From assembly GCA_963702595.1 (NCBI GenBank), contig CAVPDC010000022.1:416016-480015 (forward strand): DNA of 64,000 nucleotides, written 5' to 3'. The DNA comes from JALORV01 sp963702595. GTDB lineage: Bacteria; Pseudomonadota; Gammaproteobacteria; Burkholderiales; Burkholderiaceae_F. This document shows, piece after piece, positions 50,872 through 59,594 of this stretch (position 1 is the first letter of the stretch; the number at the start of each line of letters is the position of its first letter). The position numbers and the translations under genes are program-made. Under the pieces are notes generated by a model. The model made no database searches, was not told the origin of the DNA, and worked only from the letters and a program-made list of their open reading frames with translations.

Positions 50872-52155
50872 ATGTCCGCTGTGGTCGATCTGCTGAAGGA
50901 GAGCTTTGCGGCAGCGGTAGCGGCGGCCGACCCCTTGCAGATGCTGGCGCAACACTTGCCGATGGCGCCGGGGCGGGCGCTCATCGTTGGCGCCGGCAAG
51001 GCCGCGGCAAGCATGGCCGTCGCGGTCGAGCGGGCCTGGCCCGAGGTCGACCTCGACGGGCTCGTCATCACGCGCTACGCGCATGGCCTGCCGACGCGTT
51101 GCATCCGCGTCATCGAAGCGGGGCATCCGGTTCCCGATGCAGCGGGCGAAGCCGCTGCCGCCGAGATCCTTACGCGCGTCTCCGCGCTGGACGCAGGTGA
51201 CCTGCTGCTGGTACTCGTCTCCGGCGGCGGCTCGAGCCTGCTCTCGCTGCCAGTGGCGGACGTGCCGATGGAGGATCTGAAGTGCGTCACGCGCGATCTG
51301 CTGGCGAGCGGCGCGCCGATCGGGCAGATGAACGTCGTGCGCAAGCATCTGTCGCGCATCGCCGGCGGCCACCTCGCCACGGCGGCGACGGCGCGTGGCG
51401 CCACGGTCGTCGCGCTGATCATTTCTGATGTCACCGGTGATGCGCCGGCTGATATCGCGTCCGGGCCGTGCGCGGCCGACCCGAGCACCTATGCCGATGC
51501 GATTGCTGTGCTGCGACGCTGGAACGTCACGCCGCCGGCAAGTGTGGCCGACTGGCTCGCGCGCGGCGAGCGCGGCGAGATCGCCGAGACGCCGAAGCCT
51601 GGAGATCCTCGCCTGGCCGGTGTGGAGAACCGCATCGTCGCGACGGCGCGCGGATCGCTGCAGGCGGCAAGTGAGGTGTTCCGCCGCGCCGGTGTGAAGC
51701 CGGTGATCCTCGGCGACACCGTGATCGGCGAGGCGCGCGAAGTCGCGAAGGTCTATGCCGCGCTGGTGCGCGAACTGCGCGCGCACGAGGCGCCATTCAC
51801 ACGGCCGGTGGCGCTGATCTCGGGCGGCGAATGCACGGTCACGCTGCCGCCGGGCGCGCGCGGACGCGGCGGCCGCTGCAGCGAGTTCCTGCTCTCAATG
51901 GCTGTCGAACTCGACGGCATGCCGGGCGTGCACGCGCTGGCCGCCGACACCGACGGCATCGACGGCAGCGAGGACAACGCCGGGGCCTGGCTCGGCCCCG
52001 ACACTGCCGCGCGCGCTGCGGCGGCCGGCATGCCGGCGCGCGTTGCGCTCGACGCGCACGACGCCTACGGCTTCTTTGCGGCAGGCGGCAGCCTCGTCGT
52101 GACGGGACCGACGCGCACCAACGTCAATGACTTCCGCGTGATCCTGGTGACCTGA
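50872..52155 (+). CDS. Glycerate 2-kinase (MOFRL/GckA-TtuD family)
   Basis: 427 residues. The N-terminal domain has RALIVGAGKAAASMAVAVER, EAGHPVPDAAGEAAAAEIL and LVLVSGGGSSLLSLP. The core has QMNVVRKHLSRIAGGHLA and SDVTGDAPADIASGPCAADP. The C-terminal MOFRL domain reads ISGGECTVTLPPGARGRGGR then ALAADTDGIDGSEDNAGAW. It phosphorylates glycerate to 2-phosphoglycerate, linking glyoxylate or tartronate-semialdehyde metabolism to glycolysis; older annotations call such proteins hydroxypyruvate reductase. It starts 3 bp after the membrane/spermidine-synthase gene. Confidence 0.93.
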   Translation: MSAVVDLLKESFAAAVAAADPLQMLAQHLPMAPGRALIVGAGKAAASMAVAVERAWPEVDLDGLVITRYAHGLPTRCIRVIEAGHPVPDAAGEAAAAEILTRVSALDAGDLLLVLVSGGGSSLLSLPVADVPMEDLKCVTRDLLASGAPIGQMNVVRKHLSRIAGGHLATAATARGATVVALIISDVTGDAPADIASGPCAADPSTYADAIAVLRRWNVTPPASVADWLARGERGEIAETPKPGDPRLAGVENRIVATARGSLQAASEVFRRAGVKPVILGDTVIGEAREVAKVYAALVRELRAHEAPFTRPVALISGGECTVTLPPGARGRGGRCSEFLLSMAVELDGMPGVHALAADTDGIDGSEDNAGAWLGPDTAARAAAAGMPARVALDAHDAYGFFAAGGSLVVTGPTRTNVNDFRVILVT

Positions 52156-52197
52156 ACGACCGGCGCGTGCGCGCCGGCCGCTTGCAATACTCCGACG

Positions 52198-52536
52198 TTA
52201 CGGCGTCGCGAGCGGGTCGAGCCCGGCGAGCATCAGCGGCGCTTCTTCTTCCCCGAAGCTCGCCATCGGCGGAAACGTCGGCGCGGCGAAATAGTAGACC
52301 GGCAGCTCGAGCGAGAGCGCGTAGTCGGTCTCGAAAGACGATGGGAAGTTTTCCTCGAACGCCACCAAGACTTCGGTGTCGTCATACGCGGCCGTGTCAT
52401 ACGGCCACTCGGAGGTGCTGGCCTGTGCGGCCGACAGCACAAGCGAGGCGGCCGCGGTGGCAGTCGCGAGCAGCGCGAGCGCGCGCCGCGTCGCGGACGT
52501 GGAACGCAACAGCGTGTTCATGGCAAGGCGGTTCAT
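52198..52536 (-). CDS. Small exported protein, unknown function
   Basis: 112 residues from ATG 52536 with AGGAGAT upstream. A basic n-region (RLAMNTLLRSTSATRRA) leads into a signal core ALLATATAAASLVLSAAQA. The mature ~70 residues are acidic and aromatic: SEWPYDTAAYDDTEVLVAFE, DYALSLELPVYYFAAP and SFGEEEAPLMLAGL. There is no cysteine and no recognised family. It is convergent with the glycerate-kinase gene and alone in its direction. The good ribosome-binding site and signal peptide argue that it is a real gene. Confidence 0.6.
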   Translation of the reverse strand: MNRLAMNTLLRSTSATRRALALLATATAAASLVLSAAQASTSEWPYDTAAYDDTEVLVAFEENFPSSFETDYALSLELPVYYFAAPTFPPMASFGEEEAPLMLAGLDPLATP

Positions 52537-53040
52537 CCTGATCTCCTGGCGGGTTGCCCGGAGGCATCCGTGTGTTGCGGGTTGAAGTCGACCAGGCCAG
52601 TGGCCAGATCGTCCTCGCCGGCTTTTCAGCCAACGTGGAGAGCAGCGTAGGAGGGCAGCGTCGTCGAAGCGATGCAGAAAGCCGCACTCGTTACGCGACG
52701 TGTGCGGCAATTCGGATGACGATTAATCGCGATGCTCGACCGTGACCCATCAATGGCGGGTCCCAGCACTCACATCCCGACGGGATCAGCAACTGCGTTT
52801 CGCCCCAGTTCGACCCGAATGCGACCATTGAAGACTCCCAGAAGCAGCCGCTTTCTTCAGCCCGATACCGGACGTCAAGGCCTGACTCCTCGCGCGAAAG
52901 CTATGAAAATGCAAGGGCTGAGCCTCGAGTCTGTTGCTCAGTCATGCTGCAGTTCCACTCGGCGTGACGTTCACGTGACGCCCTGACTTCTACGTTTGCG
53001 CCGGTGAGACCAACTGCGAGGTCTCGAAGGTGAGCAAACC
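52537..53040. other. 504-bp intergenic region before the NHL-lipoprotein block
   Basis: The region separates the divergent small exported gene from the first NHL-repeat lipoprotein gene. It is less GC-rich by eye than its surroundings and has no convincing coding frame, RNA gene or terminator. A GTGACGTTCACGTGAC stretch near 52967-52982 is partly symmetric. Promoters for both sides presumably lie here, but I see no clear -35/-10 pair. It marks the left edge of the accessory-looking block. Confidence 0.4.
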
Positions 53041-54457
53041 ATGAAGAAGCGCGGCGCTAACACCCTGTGGTTCGGTCTCAGCATGCTGGCGCTGGCCGGC
53101 TGCGGCGGCAACGACGATCCGCCGCCACCGGTGCCCGCGCCGGCGGCCGCCCCCGTTCCGGCACCGGCGCCAGCTCCGGCGCCTACTCCCACCCCGCCCA
53201 CCATCACGACGCAGCCCGCCAACGCCGCCGTCACGGTCGGGCAGACCGCCACGTTCACGACGGTCGCCACCGGCACGGACATCACCTATCAATGGCGGCG
53301 AGCGGGTGCCGATCTCGCCGGGGCCAACTCGGCCAGCTACACCACGGCCGCCACGGGGATCGGCGACAGCGGCGCCACGTTCAGCGTGCGCCTGTGCACC
53401 GGGCCACAAGCCAGCAACGTCTGCGTCGACAGCGCCAGCGCCGCGCTTACCGTCAACCCGATCGTGCTCAACGCCGCCCAGCTCGCCGGCACGCCTGGCA
53501 CCATCGGCAGCGCCGACGGCACAGGTGCTGCCGCGCGCTTCAACACGGCGAACTACGTGGCGATCAATTCGGCCACGGGCACGATCTACATCGGCGACTC
53601 CGGCAACAGCACGCTGCGCGCGATGACCCCCGCCGGCGCGGTCAGCACCCTGGCCGGAACCGTCGGCGTGTTCGGCTTCGCCGATGGAACGGGAAGCGCG
53701 GCACGCTTCAACTTCCCCGGTGGGCTGGCAATCGATGCCGCCGGCAACCTTTTTCTCGCCGACTGGGACAATTTCCTCATCCGCCGCATCACCCCTGCGG
53801 GCGTGGTCACGACGCTGGCCGGATCGCCGGGCGCGGCGGGCAGCACTGACGGCACCGGTGCAGCGGCGCGTTTCCGCAATCCGAACGGACTCGCTGCCGA
53901 CGCCGCCGGCAACCTGTACGTAGCCGACTGGGGCAACCACACGATCCGCCGCGTCACGCCGGCAGGCGTGGTTACGACGCTGGCGGGTTCGCCTGGCTTC
54001 GCGGGCAGCGCCGACGGCGCTGGAGCGGCGGCGCGCTTCGCCAACCCGACCGGCATGGCGGTCGACAGCGCGGGCAACGTCTACGTCGCCGACCAGGGCA
54101 ATCACACGATACGGCGCATCACGCCAGCCGGCGTCGGTGACTACGCTGGCGGGACTGGCGGGTGCCGCAGGCAGCACGGACGGCACCGGCAACGCAGCCC
54201 GCTTCACGCCGCCTTCGGCCTTGAGCATCAGCCCCAGCGGCGATCTGTTCGTGATTTCCGGCGCCAACGGCGAGACCGTGCGCAAGATCACTGCGGCGGG
54301 CGTCGTAACCACTGTGGTCGGAGTGGCCGGTCAGGCCATCGCCGTGGTGCTCGGCGCCGACCCGCGCTTGCGCAACGGCCGCGGCGTACACGCGATCTCG
54401 AGCAACCGGCTGCTGGTGACCGCGGATCACGCGCTGCTCGACATCACCGTGCCGTAG
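53041..54457 (+). pseudogene. NHL-repeat/Ig-like lipoprotein with a frameshift near its end
   Basis: A lipoprotein signal (LWFGLSMLALAGC, lipobox LAGC) is followed by a Pro/Ala linker, one Ig-like domain (TITTQPANAAVTVGQTATFT to ALTVNP), and NHL repeats of ~55 residues. The repeats carry motifs such as NLYVADWGNHTIRRVTPAGV and VTTLAGSPG. At 54136-54137 an extra G shifts the frame: GCC GGC GTC should continue as GTG ACT ACG CTG. The original frame then reads non-NHL, Arg-rich sequence to 54546. The shifted frame continues with MTTLAGLAGAAGSTDGTGNA and ends properly at 54457 (LLDITVP). The gene is either a recent pseudogene or carries a sequence error; the intact product would have about 471 residues. 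Confidence 0.75.
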
Positions 54458-54542
54458 CTGAAGCCTACTTCGAGGGCCAAGCGCGGCAGCGCGCCTGGAC
54501 TGCACACAGCAATCCCAGACGCATGGAACCCAGGGGAAGGTC

Positions 54543-57500
54543 ATGACCGGAATCTCGACATTGCAGCGATGGGCGCGGGCAACGCTTGCGGCGTGCATGG
54601 CTATAGCGATGAGCGTGTGGCTGACCGCCTGCGGTGGCTCCGACGACCCTGCCGTGCCGCCGCCGGCGCCGCCGCCCAGCGAAGGCAGCGCCACGATCAG
54701 CGCCGCCGGCGGCTTCGTCGATGGTCCCGACCGCGTGCGGCTGGGGGTCCCGCCGGGTGCAGTCGACAGCGACGTCACTTTTCGAATTGCCCGCGACGGT
54801 AGCGGCGCACCGCCACTGCCCGGTGGCATCGATCTGCTGAGCGCTGTCTACGCAATCACGCCGCATGGACAGGTGTTCAACCAGCCGGTGGCCATCCGCG
54901 TGCCGTCCAACGTCGCGCAGGCAGCGGGCCGGCCGACGTTCCTGATGAAAGCCGAGCCCGGCGGCCGCTGGGCGGTGATCGGCACCGATAGCGGGGCCGT
55001 CGACGCGCTGACTGCGAGCATCGACTCGCTGTCGTACGTCGCGGTCGGCGCCTGCACCAACAACCTGCCGTCCAACTCGCCATTCGCGCAGAACTGTCCG
55101 ACCTTCAACGTACTGCGCTTCGAATTACTGACTGACAGCGGCGATCCCTTCCCGGTGTCGCAGGACACGACCTACAGTGCGATCCAGCCGGTGCTGCTGA
55201 TCACCACGCCGACCGTATTGACCGCGCGCATGACGTGGACCCGCCCGCCTCTCATCGCGCGAACCGACCTGCTCGACACCGGCTCGACCTTCAGTGGCAG
55301 TGCCAGCGGCGTGTTGGTGGGTCGGCAGGCGGGCATCGCGTGGAGCAGTGAGGCACCAGATGGCCTCGAAGTCACGCAGAACGTTACTCGCACGTTCACC
55401 ATCACCGTGACGCCCGCTCAGGTCGCCAGCGCCCGCAACCCGAACGGCGTGGTGCGCCCGCTGTGGGCACAGGCCAGCGCCGGGCCGTGGGAGTACAACG
55501 CGGTCATTCCAATCCGCATCCGCGACGTCAGCGCGCCGCCGCCTCCGCCGGCGCCGACGATCACACAGCAGCCTGCCAGTGCCGGCGTGGTTGAGGGACA
55601 GCCTGCCAGCTTCAGTGTGTCGGCCAGCATCACGCCTGCAACGGCTCTGACCTATCAGTGGTCGCGACGCGCCGACACCAGCTCCACATTCGCCCCGATC
55701 GCCGGCGCCACCGCAGCCACGTTCAACCTGGCCACCACGGCGCTTACCGACAACGGCGCGCAGTTCCAGGTGGCGGTGTGTGCAGCCCCGACCCGCTGTG
55801 TGATCTCCGGCCCTGCCACGCTGACCGTCACGCAGGCACCGGTCGCGCCGAGCTTCACCCGGCAGCCGGCGAGCATCGCCGTGGTGGCCGGCCAGACCGC
55901 GAGTTTTACCGTGACGGCCACCGGCAACCCGCTGCCGCGCATCGACTGGCAGTCGGCACCGCCCAGCGATCCGAACGACTTTACGCCGCTCTCGATCGCG
56001 CCCTTCTGCATGCGCACCGATCCGCCAGCGAGCGGCACGAGCACCACTGCCACGTGCACGGTCGGACCACTTGCCATCGTGGACAGCGGGCGGCGTTATC
56101 GCGCGGCTGCAACCAACAGTGCCACCACCACAAACAGCACGGTCGCCACGCTGACGGTGAGCCCTGCGCCGGTGCCGCCAACTATCACGCAACAGCCCCA
56201 GCCGAAGTCGACCACGGTCGGCGGCAGCGCGACCTTCAGCGTCACCGCCACAGGCACCGCGCCGCTGAGCTACGCCTGGGCCACGCTCAACGGCGGTGCC
56301 TTGCCGTCGATCAATGGCAATTTCACGATCGGCAGTTGCAGCGGGCAGATCACATACAGCAACGGCGGCGCCACCGTCACACTCAGCAATCTGACCGTCT
56401 TCTGCAGCGGCTTTACGGTCACGGTGACGGTCAGCAACGGCATCAATCCGAGCGCCACCAGCAGCGGCGCAACGTTGACCGTCACGCCGGTCACGCAGGG
56501 GCTGTCGCTACTTGCTGGCGACATCGGCGGGCCAGGGCTGGTCGATGGCTCCGGTGCGCAGGCACGCGTGACCATGAGCCCTCGCTGGGGCATCGCCTTC
56601 GATGTTGCAGGCAACGCCTACTTCAATGACGGAATTGCGGGTCGCGTGCGCAAGGTCACACCGACTGGCGAGGTGAGCACGTTCACCGATGCGGCCACCG
56701 CCCTTCGCGGCAACGATGGGGGCATTGCCGTGGACAGCAGCGGCAACCTCTACTTCCCCGAGCGTTCCGTAGGCAACCGCATCCTGCGCATGACGCCCGC
56801 GGGGGTTATCAGCGTCTGGCTCAGCGCGGCCGACGGGTGGGCCAACCAAGTGATCAGCGTGGCCATGGACGCGGCAGGCAATCTGTATGGCGCCGAGGGC
56901 TTCACCGGCCAGCCGCAGCGGATCGTCAAGATCACGCCGGCGCGCGTGGTCTCCACCTTCTACACCTTTGCCGATGCGACAGGCTCCGTGGACGCATTGG
57001 CCGTCGATGTTGGCGGCAACCTTTACGGCAGCGGCAGTGGGTCGCTGTTCGGCACGGTGCTGCGCATCACGCCTGCGGGTGTTCTGAGCACCGTGGCAGG
57101 CGCAGCAGGCGAGCAGGGCAACGTGGACGGCACCGGCCCTGCTGCGCGATTCTTTGGCATCGGCGGTCTGGCCATCGGCACCGGCGGATTCCTGTATGCC
57201 ACCGATGGCCGCACGGTACGGCGGATCGGGCTGCTGGATGGTGCGGTCACCACGGTGTCCGGCTTCTTGGACGCGGCGCCGCCGCGCGACGGCGTCGGTA
57301 CGGGCGCGCGCTACGAAGGCCCGGGCAGCATTGCTGCAGCGCCGACTGGCGACTTGCTGATCGGCGACACCTCGACGCTGCGGCGCTTGTCTACGACCGA
57401 CTTCTACGCCGCCACCTTCGTCGGCAAGGTCCTGTCCACGGGCAGCAGCGACGGCAACGGGGCAGCGGCACGCTTCGCGGGCCCGGCCGGCGTGGTGCTC

Positions 57501-58343
57501 GACGCAAGTGGCAATGCCTACGTGGCGGACGTCGGCAGCGGTATTCGCAAGGTCACGCCGAGCGGCGTGGTGACTACGCTGAGCGCGGCGATAAGGCCCC
57601 GCCTGCTGGCGCGGGACGCCAACGGCGATCTGTTGGCCGCCAGCTCCAACGCGGTCTGGCGGGTTTCACTCAGCGGTATGGCAGCGCTGCTGGCGGGCAA
57701 CCCGGCAGAGGGCGGCTACCTTGACGCGGCGGTCGGCACCGAAGCGCGCTTCGGCCAGATCCTTGGCCTGGCCATCGACGGCGCCGGCGATGTCTTTATC
57801 AGCGAGAACATCAACCAGAACAGCACCATCCGCCGCATCACGTCCCAAGGCGCGGTGAGCACCTGGGCTGGCGTGCGGGGCGACTTCGGCGCCGGCGATG
57901 GCGAAACCGACGGCGACCGCCTGAGCGCCCGCTTCCGCAGTCCAACGGGGCTGGCCTTCGACAGCAACGGCAACATGTTCGTGGCCGACTCCGGCAACCG
58001 CACGATCCGGCGCATCTCACCGGCAGGCGTTGTCTCCACAGTGGCCGGCACGGCGCAGGTACTCGGCACCACCGACGGCACAGGTGCGGCGGCGCGCTTC
58101 ACGGAGCTTGGAAGGCTGGCCATCGGCAATGGCGACAATCTCATGATTGCCGACTTCGGCACCCTGCGGCGCATGACCCCTGCCGGCGTAGTGACCACCG
58201 TTATGGGCTTGCCTGGCCAGCCGGGCGTGCGATTGGGCAGCCAGCAGCCGCAGCTCAACCGGATCGGCGGGATGGCAGTGCGGCCGGATGGTCGCGTGGT
58301 GCTCACGTCGGAGGCGGCGGTGCTCGAGGCCACCTTGCCCTGA
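54543..58343 (+). CDS. Large lipoprotein with Ig-like domains and NHL beta-propeller
   Basis: 1266 residues, with GGGGAAGG before ATG 54543. The signal peptide ends in a lipobox (SVWLTAC then GGSDDP). A ZU5-like segment follows (ATISAAGGFVDGPDRVRLGV and PPGAVDSDVTFRI), then a linker domain. Three Ig-like domains come next, each starting with an ITQQP or FTRQP motif (near residues 340, 435 and 540). From about residue 655 come NHL repeats (GIAFDVAGNAYFNDGIAGRV and GLAFDSNGNMFVADSGNRTI with RRISPAGVVSTVAG), enough for more than one propeller. It is a paralogue of the frameshifted gene upstream. Expected at the outer membrane or surface, possibly binding sugars or proteins; function not known. 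Confidence 0.8.
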   Translation: MTGISTLQRWARATLAACMAIAMSVWLTACGGSDDPAVPPPAPPPSEGSATISAAGGFVDGPDRVRLGVPPGAVDSDVTFRIARDGSGAPPLPGGIDLLSAVYAITPHGQVFNQPVAIRVPSNVAQAAGRPTFLMKAEPGGRWAVIGTDSGAVDALTASIDSLSYVAVGACTNNLPSNSPFAQNCPTFNVLRFELLTDSGDPFPVSQDTTYSAIQPVLLITTPTVLTARMTWTRPPLIARTDLLDTGSTFSGSASGVLVGRQAGIAWSSEAPDGLEVTQNVTRTFTITVTPAQVASARNPNGVVRPLWAQASAGPWEYNAVIPIRIRDVSAPPPPPAPTITQQPASAGVVEGQPASFSVSASITPATALTYQWSRRADTSSTFAPIAGATAATFNLATTALTDNGAQFQVAVCAAPTRCVISGPATLTVTQAPVAPSFTRQPASIAVVAGQTASFTVTATGNPLPRIDWQSAPPSDPNDFTPLSIAPFCMRTDPPASGTSTTATCTVGPLAIVDSGRRYRAAATNSATTTNSTVATLTVSPAPVPPTITQQPQPKSTTVGGSATFSVTATGTAPLSYAWATLNGGALPSINGNFTIGSCSGQITYSNGGATVTLSNLTVFCSGFTVTVTVSNGINPSATSSGATLTVTPVTQGLSLLAGDIGGPGLVDGSGAQARVTMSPRWGIAFDVAGNAYFNDGIAGRVRKVTPTGEVSTFTDAATALRGNDGGIAVDSSGNLYFPERSVGNRILRMTPAGVISVWLSAADGWANQVISVAMDAAGNLYGAEGFTGQPQRIVKITPARVVSTFYTFADATGSVDALAVDVGGNLYGSGSGSLFGTVLRITPAGVLSTVAGAAGEQGNVDGTGPAARFFGIGGLAIGTGGFLYATDGRTVRRIGLLDGAVTTVSGFLDAAPPRDGVGTGARYEGPGSIAAAPTGDLLIGDTSTLRRLSTTDFYAATFVGKVLSTGSSDGNGAAARFAGPAGVVLDASGNAYVADVGSGIRKVTPSGVVTTLSAAIRPRLLARDANGDLLAASSNAVWRVSLSGMAALLAGNPAEGGYLDAAVGTEARFGQILGLAIDGAGDVFISENINQNSTIRRITSQGAVSTWAGVRGDFGAGDGETDGDRLSARFRSPTGLAFDSNGNMFVADSGNRTIRRISPAGVVSTVAGTAQVLGTTDGTGAAARFTELGRLAIGNGDNLMIADFGTLRRMTPAGVVTTVMGLPGQPGVRLGSQQPQLNRIGGMAVRPDGRVVLTSEAAVLEATLP

Positions 58344-58390
58344 CCAATCGAATGACTCGCTCGATCATGCACAACTGTCCGGAGCTTTCG

Positions 58391-59566
58391 ATGCCAATAC
58401 GCCTGAACCTGCTGCTTGCCGCCGCGCTGTGCACTTCCCTGCTGCTGGCCGCGGCACCCGCAGCGAACGCCCAATGGACCCTCGACTACACCGTGCGCTA
58501 TGAGGCAGCCGGCCAGCAGACGGGCAAACCCGGCGAGCCGCGCGGCCCGGACACCCTGGTGAGCGAGAAGATCACCTGGCGCGTGCAGCAGGAGGTGCGC
58601 GGCACGCTGAACTACACGCAGAAGGTGCGAGGCGCGGTGGCCAGCAACATGCCGGACAAGAACAACGAGCAGCGCTACGACTCGTGGATCAGCCGCGCCG
58701 GCAACGCTGGCACGCCGGCCTGGATGAAGCTCGACGCCGAAGAGGTGATGGACAGCGCCGAGCGGCTGGGCAAGGCCGACGGCGAGGGCGCGGGCGAACT
58801 CAACCGCGAACGTGCCGGCAAGTTCGGCCGCGTCCAGCACCTGCGCACGCGCATCGCCCTGGCCGCGGAGGGCCCCGGCGCGGCGAGGCTGAACAATCCC
58901 TTTCTGCAGATCGACCGCGTCGACGGCAAGCTGCACTTCGAGCCGCCGGCCATCGACCTGGACCCTGCGCAGGTGCGCTCCACCTCACAGAAGGTGGTCC
59001 GCATGGACAAGCCCGCCGCCGCGGGCGAGTGGGACAGCGGCGACGCCAAAGTGCAGCGCACCACGGCCCGGCTGACCCTGCCGCTGTTGCCGGTTCAGGT
59101 GTTCGACATGCCGCGCGACGCGCAGTCGTTCGAGGCCACGCGTACGCTGGATGTGCTCGGGCCCACCGGCGGCAAGGCGACGATGACGATCGCACTGCGC
59201 CGTTCGGGTGCTGCCGCGTCGAGCGCGGCGGCCGGCTCCACGCCCGGCAGCGCACCCAGCACGGCAACAAGCAACGCGTCGGCCGCCGTGGCATCCGCCG
59301 CAACAGCACCGGCCGCAACGGCCGCCGCCGCAACGAGCCCGACGGCCGGCGCGGCCGGATACGCACGCACCCAGCCCAACTGCCCGCCCCCCACCGCGAC
59401 CGCCGCCGACGGTGCAGTGACCGGGGCAGCCGCCGGGGCCGAGGTCGGCGGCAAGGTGATCGGCGGCGGCTATGGGCGCCAGGTCGGGTCCGCCATCGGT
59501 GGGGTGCTGGGCGCTCTGGGCGGCGCTGCGAAGAAGGACGAGCCGGCGCCGGATTGCCCACGCTGA
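58391..59566 (+). CDS. Exported protein with C-terminal glycine-zipper segment
   Basis: 391 residues from ATG 58391, six bases after GGAG. The signal peptide is LNLLLAAALCTSLLLAAAPA with cleavage near NAQW. The mature part (~250 residues) starts WTLDYTVRYEAAGQQTGKPG and contains VRGTLNYTQKVRGAVASNMP and LPLLPVQVFDMPRDAQSFEA; I recognise no family. A long Ala/Ser/Thr linker leads to a glycine-zipper-like segment (GAVTGAAAGAEVGGKVIGGG then VGSAIGGVLGALGGAA), which could insert into a membrane. It follows the NHL lipoprotein gene and precedes another exported protein gene, all on one strand, suggesting one envelope module. Confidence 0.65.
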   Translation: MPIRLNLLLAAALCTSLLLAAAPAANAQWTLDYTVRYEAAGQQTGKPGEPRGPDTLVSEKITWRVQQEVRGTLNYTQKVRGAVASNMPDKNNEQRYDSWISRAGNAGTPAWMKLDAEEVMDSAERLGKADGEGAGELNRERAGKFGRVQHLRTRIALAAEGPGAARLNNPFLQIDRVDGKLHFEPPAIDLDPAQVRSTSQKVVRMDKPAAAGEWDSGDAKVQRTTARLTLPLLPVQVFDMPRDAQSFEATRTLDVLGPTGGKATMTIALRRSGAAASSAAAGSTPGSAPSTATSNASAAVASAATAPAATAAAATSPTAGAAGYARTQPNCPPPTATAADGAVTGAAAGAEVGGKVIGGGYGRQVGSAIGGVLGALGGAAKKDEPAPDCPR

Positions 59567-59594
59567 GCCATTTTCAAGAGGACGAGGACACATC

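Noticed and set aside
52732..52986. 84-codon frame in the gap before the NHL lipoprotein gene
   Set aside because: No ribosome-binding site or motif; Ser/Arg/Pro-rich random-looking sequence.
53659..54130. ~165-bp tandem periodicity considered as a DNA repeat or CRISPR-like array
   Set aside because: The period matches a ~55-residue NHL protein repeat in frame; units differ at the DNA level and there are no spacers.
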